Shown here: one piece after another, positions 9,063-17,224 of the stretch
How the letters are laid out: the number at the start of each line of letters is the position of its first letter
Numbering within the stretch: position 1 is the first letter of the stretch
Source of the DNA: Martelella sp. AD-3
GTDB taxonomy: Bacteria > Pseudomonadota > Alphaproteobacteria > Rhizobiales > Rhizobiaceae
DNA: 64,000 bases
Assembly (NCBI RefSeq): GCF_001578105.1
Contig: NZ_CP014275.1
Coordinates: 620,001-684,000 of the forward strand
Direction: 5' to 3'
Notes under the pieces: model-generated
What the model saw: the letters and a program-made list of their open reading frames with translations, nothing else
The model's database searches: none
Told to the model about the DNA's origin: nothing
Position numbers and translations under genes: made by a program

Positions 9063-10110
9063 GTTAGAGTATCCGTTTTGCTCAAGCCCTCATTTGCGCC
9101 CATTTTCTGTCGTCGCGGATGAGTGCGTTTGCCAGTTCGATAAGCTTTCGCATGATTGCTGTCAGGGCGACTTTGGCGGGTTTTCCGGCGCCTTTCAGCG
9201 CCTCGTATTTTGCCCTCATCTGCGTGTTGAAGCGCATGGCGACGAGGGCGGGCATATAGAGGGCGTCGCGCAGGAACTTTCGTCCACCCTGAATGAAGGC
9301 CTTGCCGCGCCATTGGCCCGATTGTCGGGTCATGGGCGCCAAACCCGCAAGGCTGGCGATCTGCTTTCGGCCAAGCATGCCGATCTCGGGGCATTCGATC
9401 AGGATCGTTGACGCCGTCACCGGACCGATGCCGGGGATGGAGGTGAGGATGTCGCGCTTTCTCGCCTTGCCGTCATCCGCGCGCAGGCGCGTTTCGATCT
9501 CGTCCTGGATTGCCGCGAGCTGGCGCTCGATCTGGGCGATGCGCGCCTTTGAGTGCCGCTTCGTCAGGGAAAGCGTTTGCGTCTTGATGCGGTTGAGCAG
9601 CCGTGTGCGGTCCCTGACGAGAGCGGTGCGCTCGATCTGCAACTCCTTGAGTTCATGATCGGTTTCCTCCACTGGCGGGTCAGGCTGAAGGTCAAATGCA
9701 TCCCCCATCAGCGCCAGCATGCGCGCATCGACGCGATCGGTCTTGGCGCGGCTGCCGCGTGCCTGGGCAAACCGTCGCGCCTGCAGCGGGTTGACCTTGA
9801 CGAGCGGAAGATCAGAAGCGAGCGCGCATTCAAAGGCGCCGTGATAAGGACCGGTAGCCTCATAGACAATCCGGCTGATCGGGCTATCGCCAAGCCATCG
9901 CCGCAGGTCGTCAAAGCCTGCCTGTGTGTTGGCGAAAGCCCGATGCGCCCTGTCACTCAGGCGAAAGGCGTCGAGACGGCCTTTTGAAATATCGATACCG
10001 ATGCTATCATTCATCATCTTCGCGTGTCCTATGCTTGTCATGCAGAGCCCAAAAGCTGCTGCGTATCCGTTCAGGCCTTGAGCGAAGACGGTGGCCGATC
10101 ACACTCTAAC
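9063..10110 (-). mobile_element. IS110-family insertion sequence (ends approximate)
   Basis: The element holds one transposase gene. Candidate subterminal inverted repeats flank it: GTTAGAGT at 9063-9070 against ACTCTAAC at 10103-10110, and GCTCAAG at 9080-9086 against CTTGAGC at 10077-10083. The internal pair is spaced differently at the two ends. GTATCCGTT also occurs at both ends in the same orientation (9069, 10063). IS110 elements make no target duplication, so the exact ends cannot be fixed here. It lies between ubiK and the bcsK-like gene and interrupts no recognisable gene. Confidence 0.65.
9082..10014 (-). CDS. IS110-family transposase
   Basis: A 310-residue DEDD-type recombinase. 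The N-terminal RuvC-like domain shows IGIDISKGRLD, VYEATGPYHG and KTDRVDARMLA, which carry the DEDD acidic residues. A central coiled-coil stretch (residues ~115-180) joins the C-terminal Tnp2 domain with LTSIPGIGPVTASTIL and the serine-containing LAGLAPMTRQSGQWRG. In this family a non-coding bridge RNA encoded by the element guides target and donor recognition. ATG codons at 10017 and 10041 are alternative starts. The gene looks intact. Confidence 0.95.
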   Translation of the reverse strand: MNDSIGIDISKGRLDAFRLSDRAHRAFANTQAGFDDLRRWLGDSPISRIVYEATGPYHGAFECALASDLPLVKVNPLQARRFAQARGSRAKTDRVDARMLALMGDAFDLQPDPPVEETDHELKELQIERTALVRDRTRLLNRIKTQTLSLTKRHSKARIAQIERQLAAIQDEIETRLRADDGKARKRDILTSIPGIGPVTASTILIECPEIGMLGRKQIASLAGLAPMTRQSGQWRGKAFIQGGRKFLRDALYMPALVAMRFNTQMRAKYEALKGAGKPAKVALTAIMRKLIELANALIRDDRKWAQMRA

Positions 10111-10162
10111 ACGGTCCATGTTCCTTGCGGTTCATGACCAACCCCCTACCGATCCGACCACC

Positions 10163-10199
10163 GCCACTGACCGCCGCGTGGAAGGCGGCTGTCAGTGGC
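10163..10199. other. strong hairpin between the IS110 element and the bcsK-like gene
   Basis: GCCACTGA at 10163-10170 pairs with TCAGTGGC near 10192-10199, and an inner CCGCC/GGCGG stem is separated by a three-base bulge on the 3' side. There is no T-run on either strand, so a classical terminator is not shown. It may stop or stabilise the 3' end of the bcsK-like mRNA, or it may belong to the non-coding end of the IS110 element. Apart from it, 10111-10272 shows nothing. Confidence 0.4.
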
Positions 10200-10272
10200 T
10201 CTTCTTCGCAGAAAAGCCGGGAAAAATCATAAGACAAGCGTCCTTTGTGCATCCGAATGGAAGCACGGCGCT

Positions 10273-13149
10273 CTAGTTGCTGCCCGGCAGGCCAAGCTGG
10301 CCGCGCACGAGGGCGATGCCTTCCATACCCTTGCGGTTCCCCATTTCGGCCAGCGCCTCGAACACTTTCTGCGCGTCGAAATAGCGTCCGAGATTATAGT
10401 AGGCGTAGCCTCGGATGACCATCAGACCGGTCTCTTCCGGCGCAAGCTGGCTGCGCTGGTTGAGGATGAGCAGCGCATCCTGGTAGTGACCGCCCTGATA
10501 GGCGGCGATCGCGCGCTTCGTTAGGATCTGGACCTGCAGATTGAGCTGCCGCTCCGAACTCAGCGGCTCTTCGGCGGCGGCGACGGCGGCCTTGCTGGTC
10601 AGGCCCATGCGCAGATAGGCAAGCGACTGGCCGTAGGCGGCTTCTTCGCGGTTCTTCGCCGAGCTGGAGCCGAGCGCCGTCTCGAAGGCGCGCGCGGCTT
10701 CCATCGGCCGTTCCATGTCCATCAGGCACCAGCCCTGCCTGAGCGCCGCGTCGGGCGAAAGCCCTACGGCGGATCGGCCGCTCCAGCAGCTCCCCCCGGA
10801 CGAGGATGACGATGTGGTCGTTCGCCGCGTCGTCGTTGTCGCAGGCGCTGCCGCGCGTGTCGTGGCTGCCGGCGTTGCGGTTGCGACCTGCGTCCCCGCA
10901 GGCAGTTGCGTGCCCGCCGGCAGGGTCGAGATGGTGACATTGTCACCGGCAGCGTTTGCCTGATTGAGGTAATAGGTGATCTCGAACTGTCTCAGATAGT
11001 CGCGGTTGATATAGGCCTGCTCGTCGAAGCGGTAGATCACGGTCTTGTCCGAAGGCTGACCGGTTGTGTAGAACGCGGCCTGCACCTGGGCCGCGGAGAC
11101 GTTAAAACGGGTCTGCTCGGGCTCGAGCGCGGAGTTCAGCACCGTGACGGTCTGAACGCCGGTGATCGGGTCCGTCTGGATCATGGAGCGCGGTATGGTC
11201 AGTCGCTCTATCGCGCGCATGCGCGAGGCCGCCGTGCCGTCGCCGGCGATCGGCGGCGTTCCTGCTGCGGCGTTGCCGTAATAATACTCGTAATATTCCG
11301 GCACGTAATTGACCGGCGCGGTCTCGGCGTCCGCGCCTGCGAGCGGCTGCATGCCGGGCCCGTAAAGCGGGGCCGTCAGCGAAACGCCCGTTCCGGTCTG
11401 GCCCGGCGCGCCGGGCGCCGGAGCGGCGGCGCCGAGCGGCGTCTGCTGGCCGGTGGAAAGGTCGATTTCGGCAACGGGAACCGCGACGGTGCGCGTCGTG
11501 CCGTCCGTTTGCTCGAGCGCCGTCAGTTCGAACACGGTCGCCATCACGTTTTCGATCGTGGTGACCGGGGCGTTCGGATCGTTCAGCCAGGCGATGCGCT
11601 CCGAATAGGGGGCCCAGATGCGCTGCATCAGGTAGACGCCGGGCTTGTAGTTCATCCTGTTGAGCATCAGGGTCACGCCATAGGCCGCCGGCTCGTAATC
11701 GGGCTCCCACGAAAGGGCCGCCTCGAACCATTGCAGGGCCGCCAGCGGATCGCCGTAGTCGTTTGAATACCAGCCGAACTGCTGGGCCGCGGTCATGCTC
11801 TTGGCCTCGGTGACGACGTCGGCCATGCGCGAGAGCACCTCCTGGCTGTAGTCCTTGCGCGGAATGCGGCCGAGCATGTTGACGACGGCGTTCAGATAGG
11901 TGTCCATCGCCTCGGCAGAATCATTGCGCCAGGGATACATCACCGCCTCGGCTTCCTCGGCATTGTCCTGCTCGATCAGGATCAGGGCGAGGCCTTGCGA
12001 AATCTCGGCCGAATCCTCTTCCGATCGCGCCTTGCGGAACCATTCCTCCGCAGCGGACTCGCTGCCGCGCACGAGGAAGTACCAGGCCAGGAGTTCGCTA
12101 TCCTTGGCATCCTGGCTGTCATTGGCAAGCTTTTCCATATGGGCGAGGTCATCGGGGGAGACCACGATCGTCTTGTCTTCTCCCGCCTGGGCGAAGCGGT
12201 CGCGCAGCAATGCGTCGCGGATTTCCTGGAACTCGCCCTTGCCGTCATCGTCCTGGCGCTCGAAGCCCAGAAGGGTCTTCATGTCGTCATAGGGCATGAA
12301 GGCCATGGCCTTCTGCATGGTGGCCAGGCGCTCTTCCGGGTTGTCGCAGTTTTTCAGGATATAGGTGTAGGCATCCATGGCCCGCGAGAGCTTGTCGGTC
12401 TGGGCGAAAGCCTCGCCGACCTGCCAGAGAACGTTGATCTCGGCGCAGGTCAGAAGGCTCGGCGCCTGGGAGGCGTAGTCGATGACGTCCTCCCAATTCC
12501 CGTCTTCGGCCGCGGCGAGCAGCTTGGTCCGGGTCTCGGCGATGTGCAGGCGGTTGACGAGGTCGGCCGGCGGCGACCAGTCTGGCTCTTCGGCCCTGCG
12601 GTCCCGGATCAACTGGTGAACCTCGGCGTAGTCGCCCTTGGCATAGGCCGCCCACATGGCGTTCAGCTGCTCGTCCTCGCCGTCCTCGACGGCCAGAGGA
12701 TTGGCCGGCGGCGTCCAGTTGGGGTAGAGCGAGCGCAGGCGCGAGATTTCGGCCTGCAGCCGTTGCAGGTCCCCCTGCTGGGCAAAGTAACGAAGCGCGC
12801 TCTCATCCACCGCCGGCGTTGCCGGTTCCTGCGGCGGGGCCGTCTCGGTCTGGCCGCGCGTGATCTCGGTGACGGCGTCGCCCTGCGGCGGCTGCGCGTT
12901 GCTGGAAAGATTTCTGAGGTTTTCGGACGGCTCCTGGGCCTGCGCCTCTGTGACGGGGGTAAAGCGCGGCTCGGGCGGGGCGGCGGCGGGCGTGTCGTTT
13001 TCGATGATCTGGTCGTAGGCCTGCTGGAAGCCGTCGGCAGACTGGGCCTTGGCCCTTGTCAGGGGCAGTTCCCGGCCGGGGCCGCTCATGCCGATTGCAC
13101 CGATCAGGGCGATCGCGCCGGCGGTCAGTGCAATATAAGTCAGTCTCAT
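10273..13149 (-). CDS. large exported TPR protein of the cellulose cluster (BcsK-like)
   Basis: A 958-residue protein with an N-terminal signal peptide (MRLTYIALTAGAIALIGAIG), a Pro/Ala/Gln-rich segment to about residue 120, and many helical repeats with TPR character. Around residues 755-785 is a Thr/Ser-rich linker, then a further TPR block (LRQGWCLMDMERPMEAARAFETAL; EETGLMVIRGYAYYNLGRYFDAQKVFEAL). It is divergent from bcsN-bcsA-bcsB. In type III bcs clusters of rhizobia and Agrobacterium a TPR protein called BcsK is thought to replace the TPR part of BcsC, guiding cellulose through the periplasm. The BcsK name rests on context and repeats; no outer-membrane barrel is visible. The start at 13149 has AAGGAT upstream. 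Confidence 0.75.
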   Translation of the reverse strand: MRLTYIALTAGAIALIGAIGMSGPGRELPLTRAKAQSADGFQQAYDQIIENDTPAAAPPEPRFTPVTEAQAQEPSENLRNLSSNAQPPQGDAVTEITRGQTETAPPQEPATPAVDESALRYFAQQGDLQRLQAEISRLRSLYPNWTPPANPLAVEDGEDEQLNAMWAAYAKGDYAEVHQLIRDRRAEEPDWSPPADLVNRLHIAETRTKLLAAAEDGNWEDVIDYASQAPSLLTCAEINVLWQVGEAFAQTDKLSRAMDAYTYILKNCDNPEERLATMQKAMAFMPYDDMKTLLGFERQDDDGKGEFQEIRDALLRDRFAQAGEDKTIVVSPDDLAHMEKLANDSQDAKDSELLAWYFLVRGSESAAEEWFRKARSEEDSAEISQGLALILIEQDNAEEAEAVMYPWRNDSAEAMDTYLNAVVNMLGRIPRKDYSQEVLSRMADVVTEAKSMTAAQQFGWYSNDYGDPLAALQWFEAALSWEPDYEPAAYGVTLMLNRMNYKPGVYLMQRIWAPYSERIAWLNDPNAPVTTIENVMATVFELTALEQTDGTTRTVAVPVAEIDLSTGQQTPLGAAAPAPGAPGQTGTGVSLTAPLYGPGMQPLAGADAETAPVNYVPEYYEYYYGNAAAGTPPIAGDGTAASRMRAIERLTIPRSMIQTDPITGVQTVTVLNSALEPEQTRFNVSAAQVQAAFYTTGQPSDKTVIYRFDEQAYINRDYLRQFEITYYLNQANAAGDNVTISTLPAGTQLPAGTQVATATPAATTRAAAPATTTTRRTTTSSSSSGGSCWSGRSAVGLSPDAALRQGWCLMDMERPMEAARAFETALGSSSAKNREEAAYGQSLAYLRMGLTSKAAVAAAEEPLSSERQLNLQVQILTKRAIAAYQGGHYQDALLILNQRSQLAPEETGLMVIRGYAYYNLGRYFDAQKVFEALAEMGNRKGMEGIALVRGQLGLPGSN

Positions 13150-13542
13150 AACATCCTTACTCCGGCCAAGCACACGGTCGCCAAGACCCGCAACCACGCC
13201 CGTTCATCATTGCCCGCTGTTCCAAATCCTTCCCGGAACGACCGTTCTTCGCCGGTCGCGCCCGATTACGACTGCGGCAGAAAGGTCCGGCATAAAGCGT
13301 TCCCGCCGATGAGCACAGCTTAGGACACTACAAATCCATATTGTCGTTAAGAAATATTAAAAATCGAGACAGCTTGCCGCATTTGGGCGTGAAATGTGGT
13401 TTTTCATGCGTCGGCGCCCGCTGAAGCTGAACCGGTTTGTTAGTCGTTTGTTTACCTAAATCTGAAAAACATGATTGGGAAATCCTGCGCGATGAGGTCC
13501 AGCAACCGCCTGCCTCGCGCCGAAGCCGAGGTGTGCCGTACC

Positions 13543-14766
13543 ATGATGAACGCGATTGCCTATCAGATCAGGACCGGATGCCGCACGGCTCTGGCCCTCA
13601 TTGGGGTAGGCTTGCTCGCGGGCTGCGCCGGCAATCTCATGCCCTATACGTCGAATGTGCGCAATCTCATGCCCGAGGAAGCGGTGGTCATGCCGCCGCC
13701 GGGCGGGCCGGCGATCATCTCCGTTCTGGAAACGCAGTATTCGAACGCCATCGACCAGCGCATCCTGTTGCGCACCGACGCGCGCACCCCGGGCCAGAAC
13801 TATATCAACGCCGTCTTCTTCGGCACCCGCAACTATTCTCCGATGAACGGCCGGTCGCTCGACTATCGCTCGGTGACCGATCTGCGCGTCGATGAGGAGA
13901 TGCGCGAGGAACTGCCGGGCGTGAAGATGGTGCAGTCGCCTTATTACGTGCAGAACAATTACGGTCCGTTCGGCTATGCCTTCGGTTACGGGCGCGGCGA
14001 CGATCTTTGCATTTATGGCTGGCAGCAGATCAGGCCCGGGCGCGACACGCGCGCCGCCTTCGGCCAGGCCGGCACGATCCAGATCAGGCTTCGTTTCTGC
14101 GAGAGCGGCGCCAGCGAGGACGATCTGCTCGGCATCATGTATGGCTATACCGTCAATGCGGCCGTCGAGGCCTATGGGTGGAACCCCTATGGCGAACAGG
14201 CCTCTCCGCCGCCGCTCCTTGGCGAGACCGGCGCGCCGGTCTATCCCCGCCGGGCCTATGACGACCGCGCCGAACGCGTCGCCGATACCGAAAAGGTTCT
14301 GCCGGGCTCGACCCCCCGTTCAACGACGACGACGCGGACCCGCACCACGACGACGGCCCGTACGGCCGCTCCGACGGCGACCGGGGATGAGATCAGCGTC
14401 GATGTCGTGCGTCTTCCTCCCGGAAGCCTGCCGTCGGGCGGTTATGTCAACGTTCCGCCGGCGCCGGGACTTTCGCCCTCTTCCGTCACGGCGCGGCCCG
14501 GCGCTCTGCCGACAACGAGCTCTTCCTTGCCGACGCCCGGCCGCCAGACGCCTGCAGCCTCCGCGGCGCCGGCCGCCACGCCCGCGGCCTCTTCCGCCGC
14601 GACACCGGCCGCCACGCGCTCCATTCCCGTGCCGGCGCGCCCGGCCGCGTCTGCCGGGTCTGCCACGCCTGCGGCCGTCACCCGCGCACCTGCGTCCGCC
14701 ACGCGCTCCGTGCCGTCACCGCCCTGCCGTCTTCTGCCCGGCTCGACGACCGTGAGCTGCGAATAG
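13543..14766 (+). CDS. bcsN: cellulose biosynthesis lipoprotein BcsN
   Basis: A ~407-residue lipoprotein: ALALIGVGLLAGC places a lipobox Cys near residue 28 from the start at 13543, which has GAGGTG upstream; an ATG at 13471 is an alternative. The folded N-terminal ~230 residues carry YTSNVRNLMPEEAVVMPPP, ILLRTDARTPGQNYINA and a Cys-containing RIRF-like segment typical of BcsN. The C-terminal ~150 residues are low-complexity Pro/Ala/Thr/Ser and end in CRLLPGSTTVSCE. BcsN is found only in rhizobial bcs loci; its biochemical job is not established. It is followed by bcsA after 268 bases. Confidence 0.85.
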   Translation: MMNAIAYQIRTGCRTALALIGVGLLAGCAGNLMPYTSNVRNLMPEEAVVMPPPGGPAIISVLETQYSNAIDQRILLRTDARTPGQNYINAVFFGTRNYSPMNGRSLDYRSVTDLRVDEEMREELPGVKMVQSPYYVQNNYGPFGYAFGYGRGDDLCIYGWQQIRPGRDTRAAFGQAGTIQIRLRFCESGASEDDLLGIMYGYTVNAAVEAYGWNPYGEQASPPPLLGETGAPVYPRRAYDDRAERVADTEKVLPGSTPRSTTTTRTRTTTTARTAAPTATGDEISVDVVRLPPGSLPSGGYVNVPPAPGLSPSSVTARPGALPTTSSSLPTPGRQTPAASAAPAATPAASSAATPAATRSIPVPARPAASAGSATPAAVTRAPASATRSVPSPPCRLLPGSTTVSCE

Positions 14767-14972
14767 GCGCGCTTCGAATGCCGCGCGCACGGGCGAACAA
14801 GGTTCCGTGCGGGTTGGACCGCGACGGGGTTGCGTGCATAGTGGCGCACAAGAAACGAAAGGGTGCCTTCAGGTGATAACTTGCGCAGACAGCTTTCATT
14901 GAGGTACGGAACCGGCTGGCCGGGCCGCGCACCGTCATTTTCCGGAAAAAAGGCGCGACGGAAAACAATTCT

Positions 14973-14989
14973 TAGGGTTCTTTGCCCTA
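14973..14989 (+). promoter_or_regulatory. short palindrome in the bcsA leader
   Basis: TAGGG at 14973-14977 and CCCTA at 14985-14989 form an inverted repeat (TAGGGttctttgCCCTA) about 45 bases before the bcsA start. It could be an operator half-site pair or a leader hairpin. The rest of 14767-15034 shows no gene. Confidence 0.3.
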
Positions 14990-15034
14990 GGGTGGAAAGA
15001 AGTCCATGCCAGCCTTTAGGAAGGGTGTCGCCTG

Positions 15035-17224
15035 ATGCGTAGGGCCGCAATCGTCATCGCCTGGATGATCACGTCGATCTTCGTCCTGGGTCTCGTCACC
15101 CTGCCGATCGACCTGCGCACCCAGATCGTCGTCAGCGTCGTCGCCGTTGCTGTCATGATGGTGCTCAAGCAGATGCATGCGGAGGGCAACTGGCGGCTGA
15201 TCGCGCTGGCTTTCGGCACCTCGATCGTGTTGCGCTATGTTTTCTGGCGCACCACCAGCACCCTGCCGCCGATCACCGAATTGCAGAATTTCATCCCGGG
15301 CGTCCTGCTTTATTGCGCCGAAATGTTCTCGGTCTGCATGCTGGCGCTCAGCCTGTTCGTGGTCTCCTTTCCGCTGCCGGTGCGTCCGCGCTGGGGCAAG
15401 CTCGAGGGCGACCTGCCCTATGTCGATGTCTACGTCCCTTCCTATAACGAGGATGCAACGCTTCTTTCCAACACGCTGGCGGCCGCAAAGGCGATGGACT
15501 ATCCGCCGGAGAAGCTGAAGGTCTACCTTCTCGACGACGGCGGGTCCGAGCAGAAGCGCAATTCCAAGAACCTTGTGGAGGCAAGCCTCGCGCAGACGCG
15601 TCATCGCGAGCTCCGGCAGATCTGCGCCGAGCTCGGCGTCGGCTATATCACCCGGCCGCGCAACGAGCACGCCAAGGCCGGCAACATGAACCACGCGCTG
15701 CAATACACCACGGGCGACCTGATCGTGGTATTCGACGCCGACCACGCGCCGACCAATGATTTCCTGCAGGAGACGGTGGGATATTTCCTCGAGGATCCCA
15801 AGCTCTTCCTCGTCCAGACCCCGCACTTCTTCATCAACCCGGATCCGCTGGAGCGCAATCTGAGGACCTATGAGATCATGCCGAGCGAGAACGAGATGTT
15901 CTACGGCATCATCCAGCGCGGCCTCGACAAGTGGAACGCCTCGTTCTTCTGCGGCTCGGCCGCCGTTCTGAGGCGCGAGGCGCTCAATTCCGTGAACGGC
16001 TTTTCCGGCGTCTCGATCACGGAAGACTGCGAAACCGCCGTTGAACTTCACTCCAACGGCTGGAACAGCGTCTATGTCGACCGGCCGCTGATTGCCGGCC
16101 TGCAGCCCGCGACCTTCTCGAGCTTCATCGGCCAGCGCAGCCGCTGGGCCCAGGGCATGATGCAGATCCTGCGCTTCAAGTTCCCGATCCTGCTGCGCGG
16201 GCTGACGCTGCCGCAGCGGCTTTGCTACATGTCCTCCAACCTGTTCTGGCTTTTTCCCTTCGCGCGCGCTTCGTTCATGATTGCGCCCTTGTGCTATCTG
16301 TTCTTCGGCCTGCAGATATTCGACGCGTCCGGCGGCGAGTTTCTTGCCTATACGCTCTCCTATCTGATCGTGAACATGTTGATCCAGAACTACCTTTTCG
16401 GCCAGTTCCGGTGGCCGTGGATTTCAGAGCTCTACGAATATATCCAGACCATCCACCTGATGCCCGCCGTGGTCTCGGCCATCATCAATCCGAAGAAACC
16501 GTCCTTCAAGGTGACGGCGAAGGACGAGTCGATCGAGCAGAGCCGGCTGTCCGAGATCAGTCGGCCGTTCTTCATCATCTTTTTCATCTTCGTCGCCGCC
16601 ATGGTGATGATGGCCTACAGGCTCTACGCGGAACCCTATCTCGCGGGCGTGACCTGGGTTGTCGGCGGGTGGAACTTCCTCAACCTGTTCCTGACGGCCG
16701 CGGCCCTCGGCGTGGTCTCGGAGGTCGGCGAGCGGCAGAAGGCGCGTCGGGTGAAGATGTCGCGGCGCTGCGAACTGGTGATCGGCGACAGCGTCTATCG
16801 CGGCACCATCGAGGATGTCTCGACCGACGGCGCCGGCCTGCAGGTGCAGGTGCGCGATCTTGACAGGCTGCGCCCCGGCACGCACGCTCTCCTGCGGGTC
16901 GAGCCGCACAAGGGCGGTGATCCGGGCGAGGTGCCGGTGATGATCCGCCACGCGCGGTCTCTGGGCGAACTCGCCATGGTCGGTTGCCGCTACGCGCCGG
17001 TCTGCAGCCTGCATCATTCCATGGTCTCGGATCTGATGTTCGCCAATTCCGAGCGTTGGCAGCAGTTGCTTCAGTCGCGCAAGAACGACCCCGGAACGCT
17101 TGGCGGCACGTTCTGGTTCATCAAGATGTCGATCCGGCAGATGGGGCGCGGCCTCAGCTACTTTATCGGCAAATACCAGCCGAATACCGGCGGAGTCGTG
17201 GTCAGGGGCAAGGGCAAGAGCTGA
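15035..17224 (+). CDS. bcsA: cellulose synthase catalytic subunit with PilZ domain
   Basis: A 729-residue inner-membrane family 2 glycosyltransferase that polymerises UDP-glucose into beta-1,4-glucan and passes it through its own channel. The N-terminal membrane helices are followed by the GT domain with DDG (~166), DAD (~235), TED (~330) and the QRSRW motif (~367). After further membrane helices comes a PilZ domain with the arginine motif in RQKARRVKMSRR (~568) and DVSTDGAGLQV, the c-di-GMP site that activates synthesis. bcsB begins one base inside its stop codon. UDP-glucose would come from the GalU encoded at 44783. Confidence 0.97.
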   Translation: MRRAAIVIAWMITSIFVLGLVTLPIDLRTQIVVSVVAVAVMMVLKQMHAEGNWRLIALAFGTSIVLRYVFWRTTSTLPPITELQNFIPGVLLYCAEMFSVCMLALSLFVVSFPLPVRPRWGKLEGDLPYVDVYVPSYNEDATLLSNTLAAAKAMDYPPEKLKVYLLDDGGSEQKRNSKNLVEASLAQTRHRELRQICAELGVGYITRPRNEHAKAGNMNHALQYTTGDLIVVFDADHAPTNDFLQETVGYFLEDPKLFLVQTPHFFINPDPLERNLRTYEIMPSENEMFYGIIQRGLDKWNASFFCGSAAVLRREALNSVNGFSGVSITEDCETAVELHSNGWNSVYVDRPLIAGLQPATFSSFIGQRSRWAQGMMQILRFKFPILLRGLTLPQRLCYMSSNLFWLFPFARASFMIAPLCYLFFGLQIFDASGGEFLAYTLSYLIVNMLIQNYLFGQFRWPWISELYEYIQTIHLMPAVVSAIINPKKPSFKVTAKDESIEQSRLSEISRPFFIIFFIFVAAMVMMAYRLYAEPYLAGVTWVVGGWNFLNLFLTAAALGVVSEVGERQKARRVKMSRRCELVIGDSVYRGTIEDVSTDGAGLQVQVRDLDRLRPGTHALLRVEPHKGGDPGEVPVMIRHARSLGELAMVGCRYAPVCSLHHSMVSDLMFANSERWQQLLQSRKNDPGTLGGTFWFIKMSIRQMGRGLSYFIGKYQPNTGGVVVRGKGKS

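Noticed and set aside
10163..10199. Hairpin as the Rho-independent terminator of the bcsK-like gene
   Set aside because: No T-run follows on either strand; kept only as an unexplained hairpin.
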